DNA of 30,691 nt from CSBr16-58 sp051859825 (GTDB lineage Bacteria; Bacteroidota; Bacteroidia; Flavobacteriales; Schleiferiaceae): positions 1-30,691 of the forward strand of contig JBHYFA010000027.1 of the NCBI GenBank assembly GCA_051859825.1. The letters are read 5' to 3'. The translations under genes and the position numbers were made by a program. The first letter of the stretch is position 1. Each line of letters starts with the position of its first letter. Shown piece by piece: positions 23,749 through 30,691 of this stretch. Below the pieces are notes generated by a model. That model saw only the letters and a program-made list of their open reading frames with translations. It searched no databases and had not been told where the DNA came from.

Positions 23749-24687
23749 ATGCGCACACTAAAACTAGCTCTCGACTGGACAGCCAACACCAACCATACCG
23801 GATTCTATATCGCTCAAGCAAAGGGTTTTTATCAAGAAAATAAAATCGATATAGAAATTCAAACACCCGATGAGGATAACTATCAGCTCACTCCAGCCAA
23901 GAAGCTTGAGCTCAATATCGCCGATTTAGCTCTCTGCCCAATGGAAAGTGTTGTGAGCTTTCGCACCAAAGCAAAGCCTTTTCCGCTCACCGCCATTGGT
24001 ACAATTTTTCAAGATGATCTCAGTAGAATTTGTGTCCCGAAATCTTCCGGTATCGAACGTCCAGCAGATTTAGACAATACAATTTATGCCTCCTACAAAG
24101 CCCGTTACGAAGACCACATCGTTCGTAGTATGATAAAAAATGACGGTGGCAATGGGGATATCGAGGTTATCTATCCCGAAAAGTTGGGCATTTGGAATAC
24201 CCTTTTGGAAAATAAAGCGCATTCCACCTGGATTTTTGATAATTGGGAAGGCGTTATGGCGCGTATGCAAGGTGTAGAGCTCAACTATTTCAAGATGGAA
24301 GACTTTGAAATTCCCTACGGATACTCGCCCATCATCGCTTGTAGTGAATCATGCATCGCTCGATATCCCAACCTGCTGAGAGCTTTTATGGACGCCAGTA
24401 GAAAAGGATTTATTTACGCCAAAAACAATCCCGAAGAAGCCGCAGAAATTTTGCTGCAACACATGCCTAAGCACGAGAGAGAACGAGCCATGGTACTTAC
24501 CAGTCAGCACATTGCGAATGCCCACTACGGCAACGAAGACACTTGGGGAGTAATGGACATGGATAAAGTGCAGAATTTTTACAATTGGTTGCATAGGGAA
24601 GGGCTGGAGGCAACATTGCTCTACGCGGAGGAAACAGCCACGAATGCGCTCTTACCCCCAGCCCTTTCGAGTGCTTATCGCTCGTGA
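23749..24687 (+). CDS. NMT1/THI5-like (ThiY-type) protein without signal peptide
   Basis: 312 residues with a periplasmic-binding-protein fold of the NMT1/THI5 type: LALDWTANTNHTGFYIAQAK at residues 5-24 is the classic opening, followed by DLALCPMESVVSFRTKAKP, ASYKARYEDHIVRSMIKN and DASRKGFIYAKNNPEEAAEI. ThiY-type proteins deliver formylaminopyrimidine or related thiamine precursors to an ABC importer; fungal THI5 instead makes the pyrimidine from PLP and an active-site His. Here the protein starts directly with the fold, with no signal peptide or lipobox, and no permease or ATPase gene lies nearby. It is therefore probably cytoplasmic. Whether it binds, senses or makes a pyrimidine is open. 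The last 13 bp overlap the convergent DUF4139 gene. Confidence 0.8.
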   Translation: MRTLKLALDWTANTNHTGFYIAQAKGFYQENKIDIEIQTPDEDNYQLTPAKKLELNIADLALCPMESVVSFRTKAKPFPLTAIGTIFQDDLSRICVPKSSGIERPADLDNTIYASYKARYEDHIVRSMIKNDGGNGDIEVIYPEKLGIWNTLLENKAHSTWIFDNWEGVMARMQGVELNYFKMEDFEIPYGYSPIIACSESCIARYPNLLRAFMDASRKGFIYAKNNPEEAAEILLQHMPKHERERAMVLTSQHIANAHYGNEDTWGVMDMDKVQNFYNWLHREGLEATLLYAEETATNALLPPALSSAYRS

Positions 24688-26576
24688 GGATAACTCAACT
24701 CGTAGCGCACCGTGCGTCGTGAGCTTCCTTTTTCTGCCTTAAACTTCCATACCACACCCCCTGTGGCGGAGTTGAATACACCACCTTCGAGCTCCAGAGG
24801 TTTCAAACTAATGTCGGGATTGGAAGAAATGGGAAGCTTATCACGGATTTCCAGGTCAATAGCTGAATTTCTTTGGTTTATTACCTCCAAGGTATAAGCG
24901 TTTTCTTGGGTAACCCTCCGACTAAACATTCTGCGTGATGAAGATTGAAAATCCGGGATGTAGCGCGAGCTCACCAGCGGGTCTTCACCTAAGGAAACAT
25001 CGAGCGTATCTCGGCGGTCGTTGGGGTTGATGTTTATATTGCCCACCTGACGATTTCCAATAAATACACGTGCCGTGCCGGTCAAAATTCCCAGCTGTCC
25101 GGCATTGGGAATGCTCATAGATAAATACACTTGGTTGCCGATGCGCGGCACAGCTACATGCAAATAACGAACATTTTCCGGGAAAATAGAACGCAATTTC
25201 ACGCTTCGCGGTACAGCTGAGGAAGCCAAATTATGCGTCCCGGGTAATTCTACCACTACCGCACCGGCATCTAAACTTACCTCGGCAGGGTCAAAAGCAT
25301 AACCGGCTACTCGAGATTGTTTCTGATCATCGCTGGAAAAAACTCCCGCTGCTGTAGTTCCGATTCTCCTAACATCTCTACTTGCTATTTCTACATCCAT
25401 TTCCGGAGCAAATGAATTAAACACATCCATACGGCCTACTGCACCGCGCCTGCGGGTTAAGTTTATCTGGCTAAACTCTGAAGTTGGATAAGCCGAATAA
25501 ATTTCAAAATCCCAAGTATAAACCTTCATCTGAAACACCGGCTCTTGGGTGTTGATTTGGTAATAGCCTTTATCGTCGGTGCTATGATGGGAGATTACCT
25601 TTCCGTACTGGTCGATGAGTTCAATATTCACCGAAGGAATGCCCATGCTCGAATTGTTTTCTGTAACTTTTCCCGCAAGTGTGCCGGTGTAACCGCCAAG
25701 ATTGAAAGAGGGAAATTGTTTAAAAGAAGGCGCGCGATAACGAATATCATCGATATCGGGAATGCGGGTAACTTTCTGGGGAATGGTATTGGTAAAACGA
25801 ATTTTCACATTTTTCCAATCCGTACCCGTTTGCTGGAAAAACGTAGCTTGGTGTAGTACTTCCAATTTATTTTCGGGAAAGTGTGAGCGTAATTCGTATT
25901 GCGGATTCCAGCCGCCTTCACGCGAAATCACGGAAAGCATGAATTGAATGCTTCCGCTTTTTTCTACTTCAATCTCTACTTCTAAAAACTTTTCGTTGCG
26001 GCGCGTGGCATACAAGCTTTTGGAAATATCTCCACCCGTGCGGTAGCGCTCGCGTCTTTTCTCCCGGTGTTGAAGCAGCAGCTGATCTTCGCGCTCTTGC
26101 AAATTTTTCATTCTTTCCTGATAGAAATTCACCGCATCCCGCCACACCACTGCGGTGAGTGTTTGCTGTCCGGCAATGGATTTATTTTTTTCCAACATTT
26201 CGCGTTCTTTGCGCACCAACTCTATCTGGCGTTCAAGTTTTTCAATATCGCGATTGAAGTCTTCCATTTTTTCCAGCTGCGGAGCGAGTTTGCCAATGGC
26301 TGAAGCATCGAGAAAAGGACTGGTTTTCAAACGCATTGACTGCAAAACGAAACCGCCTTGACCATCGAAAACAAAATCGTTTTCTGTTAATTCCGCCGGC
26401 AAACCCATAATCTGATAAACTTGAGTTCCGGGTCGGGCATCGGTAGAAACTTCCATGGAGATTTCTACGCCGCCGGGAAAAAAGGTGGCGGATTTTACTG
26501 TGGGCTGTAATTTTTTGGGTTGAGCTAATACCAACGCAGGGAAAATGATTCCAAAGATCAAAGAAAAAATGCGCAT
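24675..26576 (-). CDS. DUF4139 (MuiA-like) protein with inserted regulatory-like domain
   Basis: 633 residues from ATG 26576 (MRIFSLIFGIIFPALVLAQ, a signal peptide). The frame is open 33 codons further to 26675, but that extension is not signal-like. Residues about 20-110: DUF4140-type N-terminal part (SATFFPGGVEISMEV) with coiled coil to about 190 (DIEKLERQIELVRKEREMLE). Residues about 293-355: an inserted carboxypeptidase-regulatory-like domain (GTLAGKVTENNSSMGIPSVN, STDDKGYYQIN), common in Bacteroidota. The remainder is DUF4139, ending VVWKFKAEKGSSRRTVRYEL. MuiA was described as a mucoidy inhibitor; the mechanism is not known. Exported, probably periplasmic. Convergent with, and overlapping by 13 bp, the NMT1-like gene. 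Confidence 0.88.
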   Translation of the reverse strand: MRIFSLIFGIIFPALVLAQPKKLQPTVKSATFFPGGVEISMEVSTDARPGTQVYQIMGLPAELTENDFVFDGQGGFVLQSMRLKTSPFLDASAIGKLAPQLEKMEDFNRDIEKLERQIELVRKEREMLEKNKSIAGQQTLTAVVWRDAVNFYQERMKNLQEREDQLLLQHREKRRERYRTGGDISKSLYATRRNEKFLEVEIEVEKSGSIQFMLSVISREGGWNPQYELRSHFPENKLEVLHQATFFQQTGTDWKNVKIRFTNTIPQKVTRIPDIDDIRYRAPSFKQFPSFNLGGYTGTLAGKVTENNSSMGIPSVNIELIDQYGKVISHHSTDDKGYYQINTQEPVFQMKVYTWDFEIYSAYPTSEFSQINLTRRRGAVGRMDVFNSFAPEMDVEIASRDVRRIGTTAAGVFSSDDQKQSRVAGYAFDPAEVSLDAGAVVVELPGTHNLASSAVPRSVKLRSIFPENVRYLHVAVPRIGNQVYLSMSIPNAGQLGILTGTARVFIGNRQVGNININPNDRRDTLDVSLGEDPLVSSRYIPDFQSSSRRMFSRRVTQENAYTLEVINQRNSAIDLEIRDKLPISSNPDISLKPLELEGGVFNSATGGVVWKFKAEKGSSRRTVRYELSYPHER

Positions 26577-26766
26577 GAGGAAAATGGTTTTGAATGAATG
26601 TGAGAAAAACGAAGTTACAAAGTCAGATAGAAAAACATTTACTGTGCCACAGAATAATTTGCATAAGCGCATCATTAAAGACTAACTTGCGACCCGTTTT
26701 TGTTTTAGAAAAAAACCTTTTGCGGAGCAACAAACGTATAAATCTAAATCCAAATAAACAATAAAT

Positions 26767-28086
26767 ATGAAGAAAGTAGGGATGCTGCTTGTATCCATCG
26801 GAATGGCTATGACAGTACACGCACAAAACACCAAAATTGAATTTACGGAATATACCCTCGACAATGGGCTGCACGTAATTCTTCACCAAGACAATGCCAC
26901 ACCCATTGTGGCTGTATCCGTTTTGTACCACGTAGGCGCAAAGGATGAAGAAGAAGGACGTACCGGTTTTGCTCACTTTTTTGAGCATTTGATGTTTGAA
27001 GGAACAGCCAATATCGGCCGAGGTGAGTACATGAATATCGTACAAGCAAATGGTGGCGTGCTCAATGCCAATACCAGTCACGACCGTACCTATTACTATC
27101 AAGTGCTTCCTTCCAACCAATTAAAACTCGGTCTTTGGCTCGAATCCGATCGTATGCTGCAAGCCATCATCGACGACAAAGGAGTGGAAACCCAGCGCGA
27201 AGTGGTGAAGGAAGAAAAGCGCTCTCGCATCGACAATCAGCCTTATGCTTCTTTTCAGGAGGAGATTTTCAGCAGGGCTTACCGCAAACATCCCTACCAA
27301 AATGTGCCTATCGGTACCATGGAAGATTTGAATGCGGCGAGTTTGAGTGAGTTCATCGACTTTTACAAGAAGTTTTATGTGCCCAACAACGCCACCCTTT
27401 CCATTGCCGGCGACATCGATATTGAAGAAACCAAAAAATTGATTGAGCTGTACTTCGGCGATATTCCCCGCGGCCAGGTTGAAATCAAGCGCAACACCAT
27501 TGTTGAGCCGCCTTTAGGAGGTGAAGTGCGCGATACCGTATTCGATAATATTCAATTACCCGGTATTTTCACCGCTTACCGCATGCCTCCCCAAACCGAT
27601 CCTGATGCTTACGCTTTGAGCATGCTTACGCAATTGCTTTCTAGCGGTCGTTCAAGCCGTTTGTATAAAGAGGTGGTTGACAATCTTCAGCTCGGATTGC
27701 AAGTTTTTGCCTTCCCGTACAACCTTGAAGACGGCGGATTATTTATCACACTTGCCTTGGCTAATATGGGTAAAGACATCGCGGAACTCGAAGCAGCAGT
27801 AGATGCCGAGATTGAGAAAGTACGTACCGAATTGATCAGCGAGCGCGAATACCAAAGAGTACTCAATCAGCTTGAAAACAGCTTTGTTGCACAAAACAGC
27901 TCCATGGCGGGTATTGCTGAGCGTTTGGCCGACTACCACGTGTACTACGGCGATGCCAATCTTATCAACACCGAGATTGAGCGTTATCGCGCCATCACGC
28001 GTGAAGATTTGCTTCGTGTGGCTCAGAAGTATTTGACCAAAGACAATCGCGTGGTATTGTATTATCTACCCAAAAACAGCCAGTAA
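26767..28086 (+). CDS. M16-family zinc peptidase, catalytic member
   Basis: 439 residues with a signal peptide (cleavage near HAQ, residue 20). The inverted zinc motif HFFEH is at residues 70-74 and the third ligand Glu lies in VVKEEKR near 149-150, so the enzyme should be active. The second half (TAYRMPPQTDPDAYALSMLT, LLSSGRSSRLYKEVV) is the inactive M16 repeat that closes the chamber. M16 proteases degrade short peptides inside a two-part clam shell. The catalytic-dead partner is encoded 103 bp downstream on the same strand, forming the usual active plus inactive pair. Periplasmic. Confidence 0.94.
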   Translation: MKKVGMLLVSIGMAMTVHAQNTKIEFTEYTLDNGLHVILHQDNATPIVAVSVLYHVGAKDEEEGRTGFAHFFEHLMFEGTANIGRGEYMNIVQANGGVLNANTSHDRTYYYQVLPSNQLKLGLWLESDRMLQAIIDDKGVETQREVVKEEKRSRIDNQPYASFQEEIFSRAYRKHPYQNVPIGTMEDLNAASLSEFIDFYKKFYVPNNATLSIAGDIDIEETKKLIELYFGDIPRGQVEIKRNTIVEPPLGGEVRDTVFDNIQLPGIFTAYRMPPQTDPDAYALSMLTQLLSSGRSSRLYKEVVDNLQLGLQVFAFPYNLEDGGLFITLALANMGKDIAELEAAVDAEIEKVRTELISEREYQRVLNQLENSFVAQNSSMAGIAERLADYHVYYGDANLINTEIERYRAITREDLLRVAQKYLTKDNRVVLYYLPKNSQ

Positions 28087-28189
28087 TTGCCAAAACATTA
28101 ATTCAATGAGAAATATCCTTGCTGTTATTTGCGCATCAAAGCGTTTTTGACAACCGGGGTGTTTCGTTTGACTGATAAATAAAGAATCG

Positions 28190-30268
28190 ATGAAAAAATT
28201 TGTTATAACAAGCATTTGCGCCTTCTTAACGCTTACGATGACTGCACAATTCGACCGCAACCAGATGCCAGAACCCGGTCCGGCACGTGAAATCCAACTG
28301 GGAAAATACAAGAGCTTCAAGTTGAGAAACGGCTTAACCGTAATTGTGGTGGAAGACAACAAACTTCCCCGCGTTACCATGAATCTTCTCGTTAACCGCG
28401 ATGCCATTTTCGAAGGCGATAAGGCAGGATACGTGGAGCTTGCCGGAGAATTGATGCGTAGAGGTACCACCAATCGTCCTAAGGAATCCTTAGATGAGGA
28501 GATTGATTTTATGGGAGCGAATGTTTCTACCAGCTCTACCAGTATCAACGCCAGTGGACTTTCCAAGTACGCCGAAACCTTAATGGAAATCATGGCGGAT
28601 ATTGCCATTAATCCGGCTTTTCCCGAGAGTGATTTTGAAAGCTTATTGCTCAACTCGCGTTCAGGCGTGCAAAGTGAAAAAGACGATCCGGGTTCCATCA
28701 TGCGTCGTATGCGTAGTGCAGTGATGTACGGGCTCGACCATCCGTATGGGGAGTCGATGACCGAAGAAACCCTCGATAATATTTCCTTGGAAGATTGTCG
28801 TGAATATTACGAGACCTACTTCCGCCCGAATATTTCTTACTTGGCGGTGGTTGGTAATGTGCGTACGCGTGATGTACGTAAGTGGGCGCGCAGGTATTTC
28901 AAAAACTGGAAGAAAGCCGATGTTCCTTCAGCTACGTTCCCTTCGCCTCCCGTTCCCCAGCAACTCAGCGTGGCTTTCTCTAACCGCAGCGCCTCTGTAC
29001 AGTCGCAGATTGTTGTTGGAAACACCATCAACCTTACTCCCGGTCACCCCGATGTGGTAAGCATGCGTTTGGCCAATCAGATTTTAGGAGGTGGTTCGCA
29101 GGGACGCTTGTTCCAAAACCTTCGTGAAGACAAAGCCTATACCTACGGAAGTTATTCCAATTACAGTACCGACAAGCTCATAGGAAGTTTTACGGCTTCT
29201 GCTGATGTCCGCAATGATGTAACCGACAGTGCCGTTACCCAGATTTTGGGAGAGATTGAAACCATGCGCACCGAGTTGGTTGATGATAAAACCTTGCAAG
29301 ACGTGAAGAACTACTTGAGTGGAACCTTTGGATTATCACTTGAGCGTCCGCAAACTTTGGCGCGTTTTGCCTTAGATATTGAGCGTTATGGCTTACCCAA
29401 GGATTACTACAGCAATTATTTGAAGAGTTTGAACGCCGTTACCGCCGAAGACATTAAGCGTGCGGCCAATACTTATATGCGTCCTGAAAACGGATTTGTA
29501 TTCGTGGTAGGGAAAGACGCGGAGGTTGGTGATAAACTTCAAGCATTTGGCAAGGTTCGCTATTTCGACCACCAAGGAAATCCCACCGAGCGTCCGTCTG
29601 CGGATATACCTGCGGGAGTTACGGCGCAGAGTGTAATAGATAAGTACTTAGATGCTGTAGGAATTAGAAATGTAGCTCAATTAAATGACCTTAGCATGAA
29701 CATGAAGGCTGAATTGCCTGGTGGGCAGGGTACATTGAGTATCGTTATCAAGAAAAAAGCCGGCAAAGAAGCCAACATGTTTTTACAAGAGCTTGGTATG
29801 ATGGGCATGACCATTCAGCGCCAGTCATTCGATGGCAAGAGAGGTCAGGTAATACTACAAGGCCAGAAGCAAGATGTAGATGGGGCGGAGTTGGCCGATA
29901 TGATGATTGAGGCGGAGTTTTTCCCCGAGGCGAGTTACGCTGCTGCCGGTTACGAAATGCGCATTTCCGGAGCCGACCGTATGAACGGGGAGGTAGTGTA
30001 TATTGTAGAGGTGAAAAAGCCGGGAGGAACGGTAATCAGTGAGTACTATTATGCCGAATCGGGATTAAAAGTGCGCAGTGAGCAAACCATAGAAACTCCA
30101 CAAGGTGAAATGACTCAGGCTACCAATTACGGTGATTACCGCGAGGTAGATGGTTTCCAAATTCCCCATTTGATGGTTCAAAACATTGGCGGAATGGATA
30201 TTCGTATGGAAGCCTCGGAGATTAAAGTTAATTCGGGAATTCCGGCATCAGAATTCTCCGCGAAATAA
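28190..30268 (+). CDS. M16-family protein, non-catalytic partner with C-terminal lipoprotein-sorting-like domain
   Basis: 692 residues with a signal peptide ending near MTAQ (20). Residues about 35-460 are two M16 repeats (FKLRNGLTVIVVEDNKLPRV, ILGGGSQGRLFQNLREDKAY). At the position of the zinc motif the sequence is ELAGE (83-87) instead of HxxEH, so it cannot bind zinc and should be the structural partner of the preceding enzyme. Residues about 485-692 are an extra beta-rich domain (VIDKYLDAVGI, TNYGDYREVDGFQIPHLM) of the LolA/outer-membrane-lipoprotein-sorting type, often fused to M16 partners in Bacteroidota. It may bind a lipid or dock the complex to the outer membrane. A strong terminator follows at 30343. 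Confidence 0.92.
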   Translation: MKKFVITSICAFLTLTMTAQFDRNQMPEPGPAREIQLGKYKSFKLRNGLTVIVVEDNKLPRVTMNLLVNRDAIFEGDKAGYVELAGELMRRGTTNRPKESLDEEIDFMGANVSTSSTSINASGLSKYAETLMEIMADIAINPAFPESDFESLLLNSRSGVQSEKDDPGSIMRRMRSAVMYGLDHPYGESMTEETLDNISLEDCREYYETYFRPNISYLAVVGNVRTRDVRKWARRYFKNWKKADVPSATFPSPPVPQQLSVAFSNRSASVQSQIVVGNTINLTPGHPDVVSMRLANQILGGGSQGRLFQNLREDKAYTYGSYSNYSTDKLIGSFTASADVRNDVTDSAVTQILGEIETMRTELVDDKTLQDVKNYLSGTFGLSLERPQTLARFALDIERYGLPKDYYSNYLKSLNAVTAEDIKRAANTYMRPENGFVFVVGKDAEVGDKLQAFGKVRYFDHQGNPTERPSADIPAGVTAQSVIDKYLDAVGIRNVAQLNDLSMNMKAELPGGQGTLSIVIKKKAGKEANMFLQELGMMGMTIQRQSFDGKRGQVILQGQKQDVDGAELADMMIEAEFFPEASYAAAGYEMRISGADRMNGEVVYIVEVKKPGGTVISEYYYAESGLKVRSEQTIETPQGEMTQATNYGDYREVDGFQIPHLMVQNIGGMDIRMEASEIKVNSGIPASEFSAK

Positions 30269-30284
30269 TTTGATGGTTTTGGTA

Positions 30285-30302
30285 GGGGTTAGCGCTAACC
30301 CC
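30285..30302. repeat. Perfect 18-bp palindrome GGGGTTAGCGCTAACCCC
   Basis: Perfectly self-complementary, 16 bp after the M16 stop codon and 41 bp before the terminator. No loop, so it is more like a protein-binding site or repeat than a hairpin. Confidence 0.9.
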
Positions 30303-30342
30303 GCTAATTTTTATATAGCCTTGCGCTAAGCTTCACCCATTT

Positions 30343-30377
30343 AAAAAGCTGCTTTAGAAGTAAGGCAGCTTTTTTTT
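30343..30377 (+). terminator. Intrinsic terminator of the M16 unit
   Basis: AAAAAGCTGC pairs with GCAGCTTTTT around a 12-nt loop, followed by further T residues; the right strand and distance to end the M16 transcript. Confidence 0.88.
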
Positions 30378-30600
30378 GGCGCCTGCCGGCCCTATTTATC
30401 ACCCTGCGAACCCTCACGCCCCTAATTTCGGGCCGTCACCGGGCTGTCCGCTTGTAGTCCCGCCCTTGTCTCGCGCGCCACATCAGCGGTTCAGGAGCTT
30501 CCTGCGGTCGCTCTGCCCCGCTGTGTGTCGCAGCTTCGCCAAGGTCGGGAGCTACTGCTTCCATCCCTGGCGCGGGCGCTTTGCAATCAAGAAACAATAT
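30378..30600. other. GC-rich non-coding block
   Basis: About 220 bp visibly much richer in G and C than the rest of the window (GGGCCGTCACCGGGCTGTCC, CTGGCGCGGGCGC). Frames on both strands are open but give Pro/Arg/Ser-rich strings with no domain, ribosome site or codon use like the neighbours, so I do not call a gene. It may be an intergenic repeat or a transferred segment. Confidence 0.6.
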
Positions 30601-30603
30601 ATT

Positions 30604-30611
30604 TATATTTG
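30604..30611 (+). promoter_or_regulatory. -7 box (TATATTTG) before the right-edge RNA candidate
   Basis: TAnnTTTG match in an abrupt AT-rich stretch directly after the GC-rich block. Transcription would begin near 30617. Confidence 0.5.
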
Positions 30612-30615
30612 CCCA

Positions 30616-30691
30616 ATGGAAATAAGGTGGCCGGCTTAATGAGCCGTGAAACTCCACCCATAGTTGCAGATAGCAACGCCCTTCCGAGACC
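30616..30691 (+). ncRNA. Candidate structured RNA (runs off right edge)
   Basis: Three short perfect helices: GGTGG (30626-30630) with CCACC (30654-30658), enclosing CGGCT (30632-30636) with AGCCG (30642-30646); then GTTGC (30663-30667) with GCAAC (30673-30677). Both hairpin loops are 5 nt. The only frames are a seven-codon ATG ORF (30616-30639) and an open ATG frame from 30639 to the edge; neither resembles a protein. I do not recognise an RNA family. Confidence 0.35.

Noticed and set aside
26623..27120. Minus-strand frame of 165 codons at the start of the first M16 gene
   Set aside because: Covers the signal peptide and zinc motif of the M16 gene in antisense; Cys/Phe-rich without family resemblance.
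28066..28701. Minus-strand frame of 211 codons
   Set aside because: Antisense of the second M16 gene, no signal or domain of its own.
30376..30657. Open frames on both strands in the GC-rich block (87 and 73 codons)
   Set aside because: GC-rich DNA has few stops by chance; the products are Pro/Arg/Ser-rich without domains, and the plus frame starts at a TTG inside the terminator T run.
30616..30691. Hammerhead ribozyme suggested by GAAAC and ATGAG strings
   Set aside because: The CTGATGA core is not present (TTAATGA instead) and the helices do not form a three-way junction around it.

Overview
The window looks like chromosomal DNA of a Bacteroidota bacterium, most likely Flavobacteriales. 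Three things point there: secreted proteins with type IX secretion (T9SS) C-terminal sorting domains, lineage-typical families (DUF6702 with HupE/UreJ and an M1 peptidase, DUF2905, DUF4139 with a carboxypeptidase-regulatory-like insert, paired M16 peptidases), and repeated TAnnTTTG boxes, the Bacteroidota sigma-A -7 element, a short distance upstream of many starts. I see no rRNA, tRNA, CRISPR array or transposase gene.

Layout. 1-4186 (-) is the 5' part of a giant secreted beta-helix adhesin running off the left edge. It is followed by a terminator, a truncated small membrane-protein gene and a 128-bp palindromic element. 4615-9652 (-) holds a DUF6702 / HupE-UreJ / M1 metallopeptidase operon and an AsmA-like protein. 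9731-11200 (-) holds two tandem RhuM-family regulators with PLD-like C-termini; the second is interrupted by a 100-N assembly gap. 11473-16311 (+) encodes a kelch-like T9SS protein, a probable outer-membrane protein, a lipoprotein, an SPFH (stomatin-like) protein and a Crp/Fnr regulator. 16317-19251 (-) encodes DUF2237, FolK, a holin-superfamily-IV-like membrane protein, a T9SS protein and a YceI protein. 19645-22509 (+) is a YdiJ-like FAD/Fe-S dehydrogenase, convergent with hslR, a coiled-coil membrane protein and DUF2905 (22550-23582, -). Then come an NMT1/THI5-like protein (+), a DUF4139 protein (-) and an active plus inactive M16 peptidase pair (+). The right end (30378-30691) is a GC-rich non-coding block leading into a promoter box and a possible structured RNA.

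Most genes are housekeeping or envelope functions. The most unusual signals are in DNA structure. (1) The two RhuM paralogues each carry a perfect but different 25-nt inverted repeat at exactly the same codons (63-71), as if symmetry rather than amino-acid sequence were conserved. (2) A family of palindromic MITE-like elements built from two interchangeable arm types occurs four times. (3) A 48-bp nested palindrome supplies the stop codons of both genes that converge on it. (4) The right edge contains a three-helix RNA-like fold behind a promoter box.
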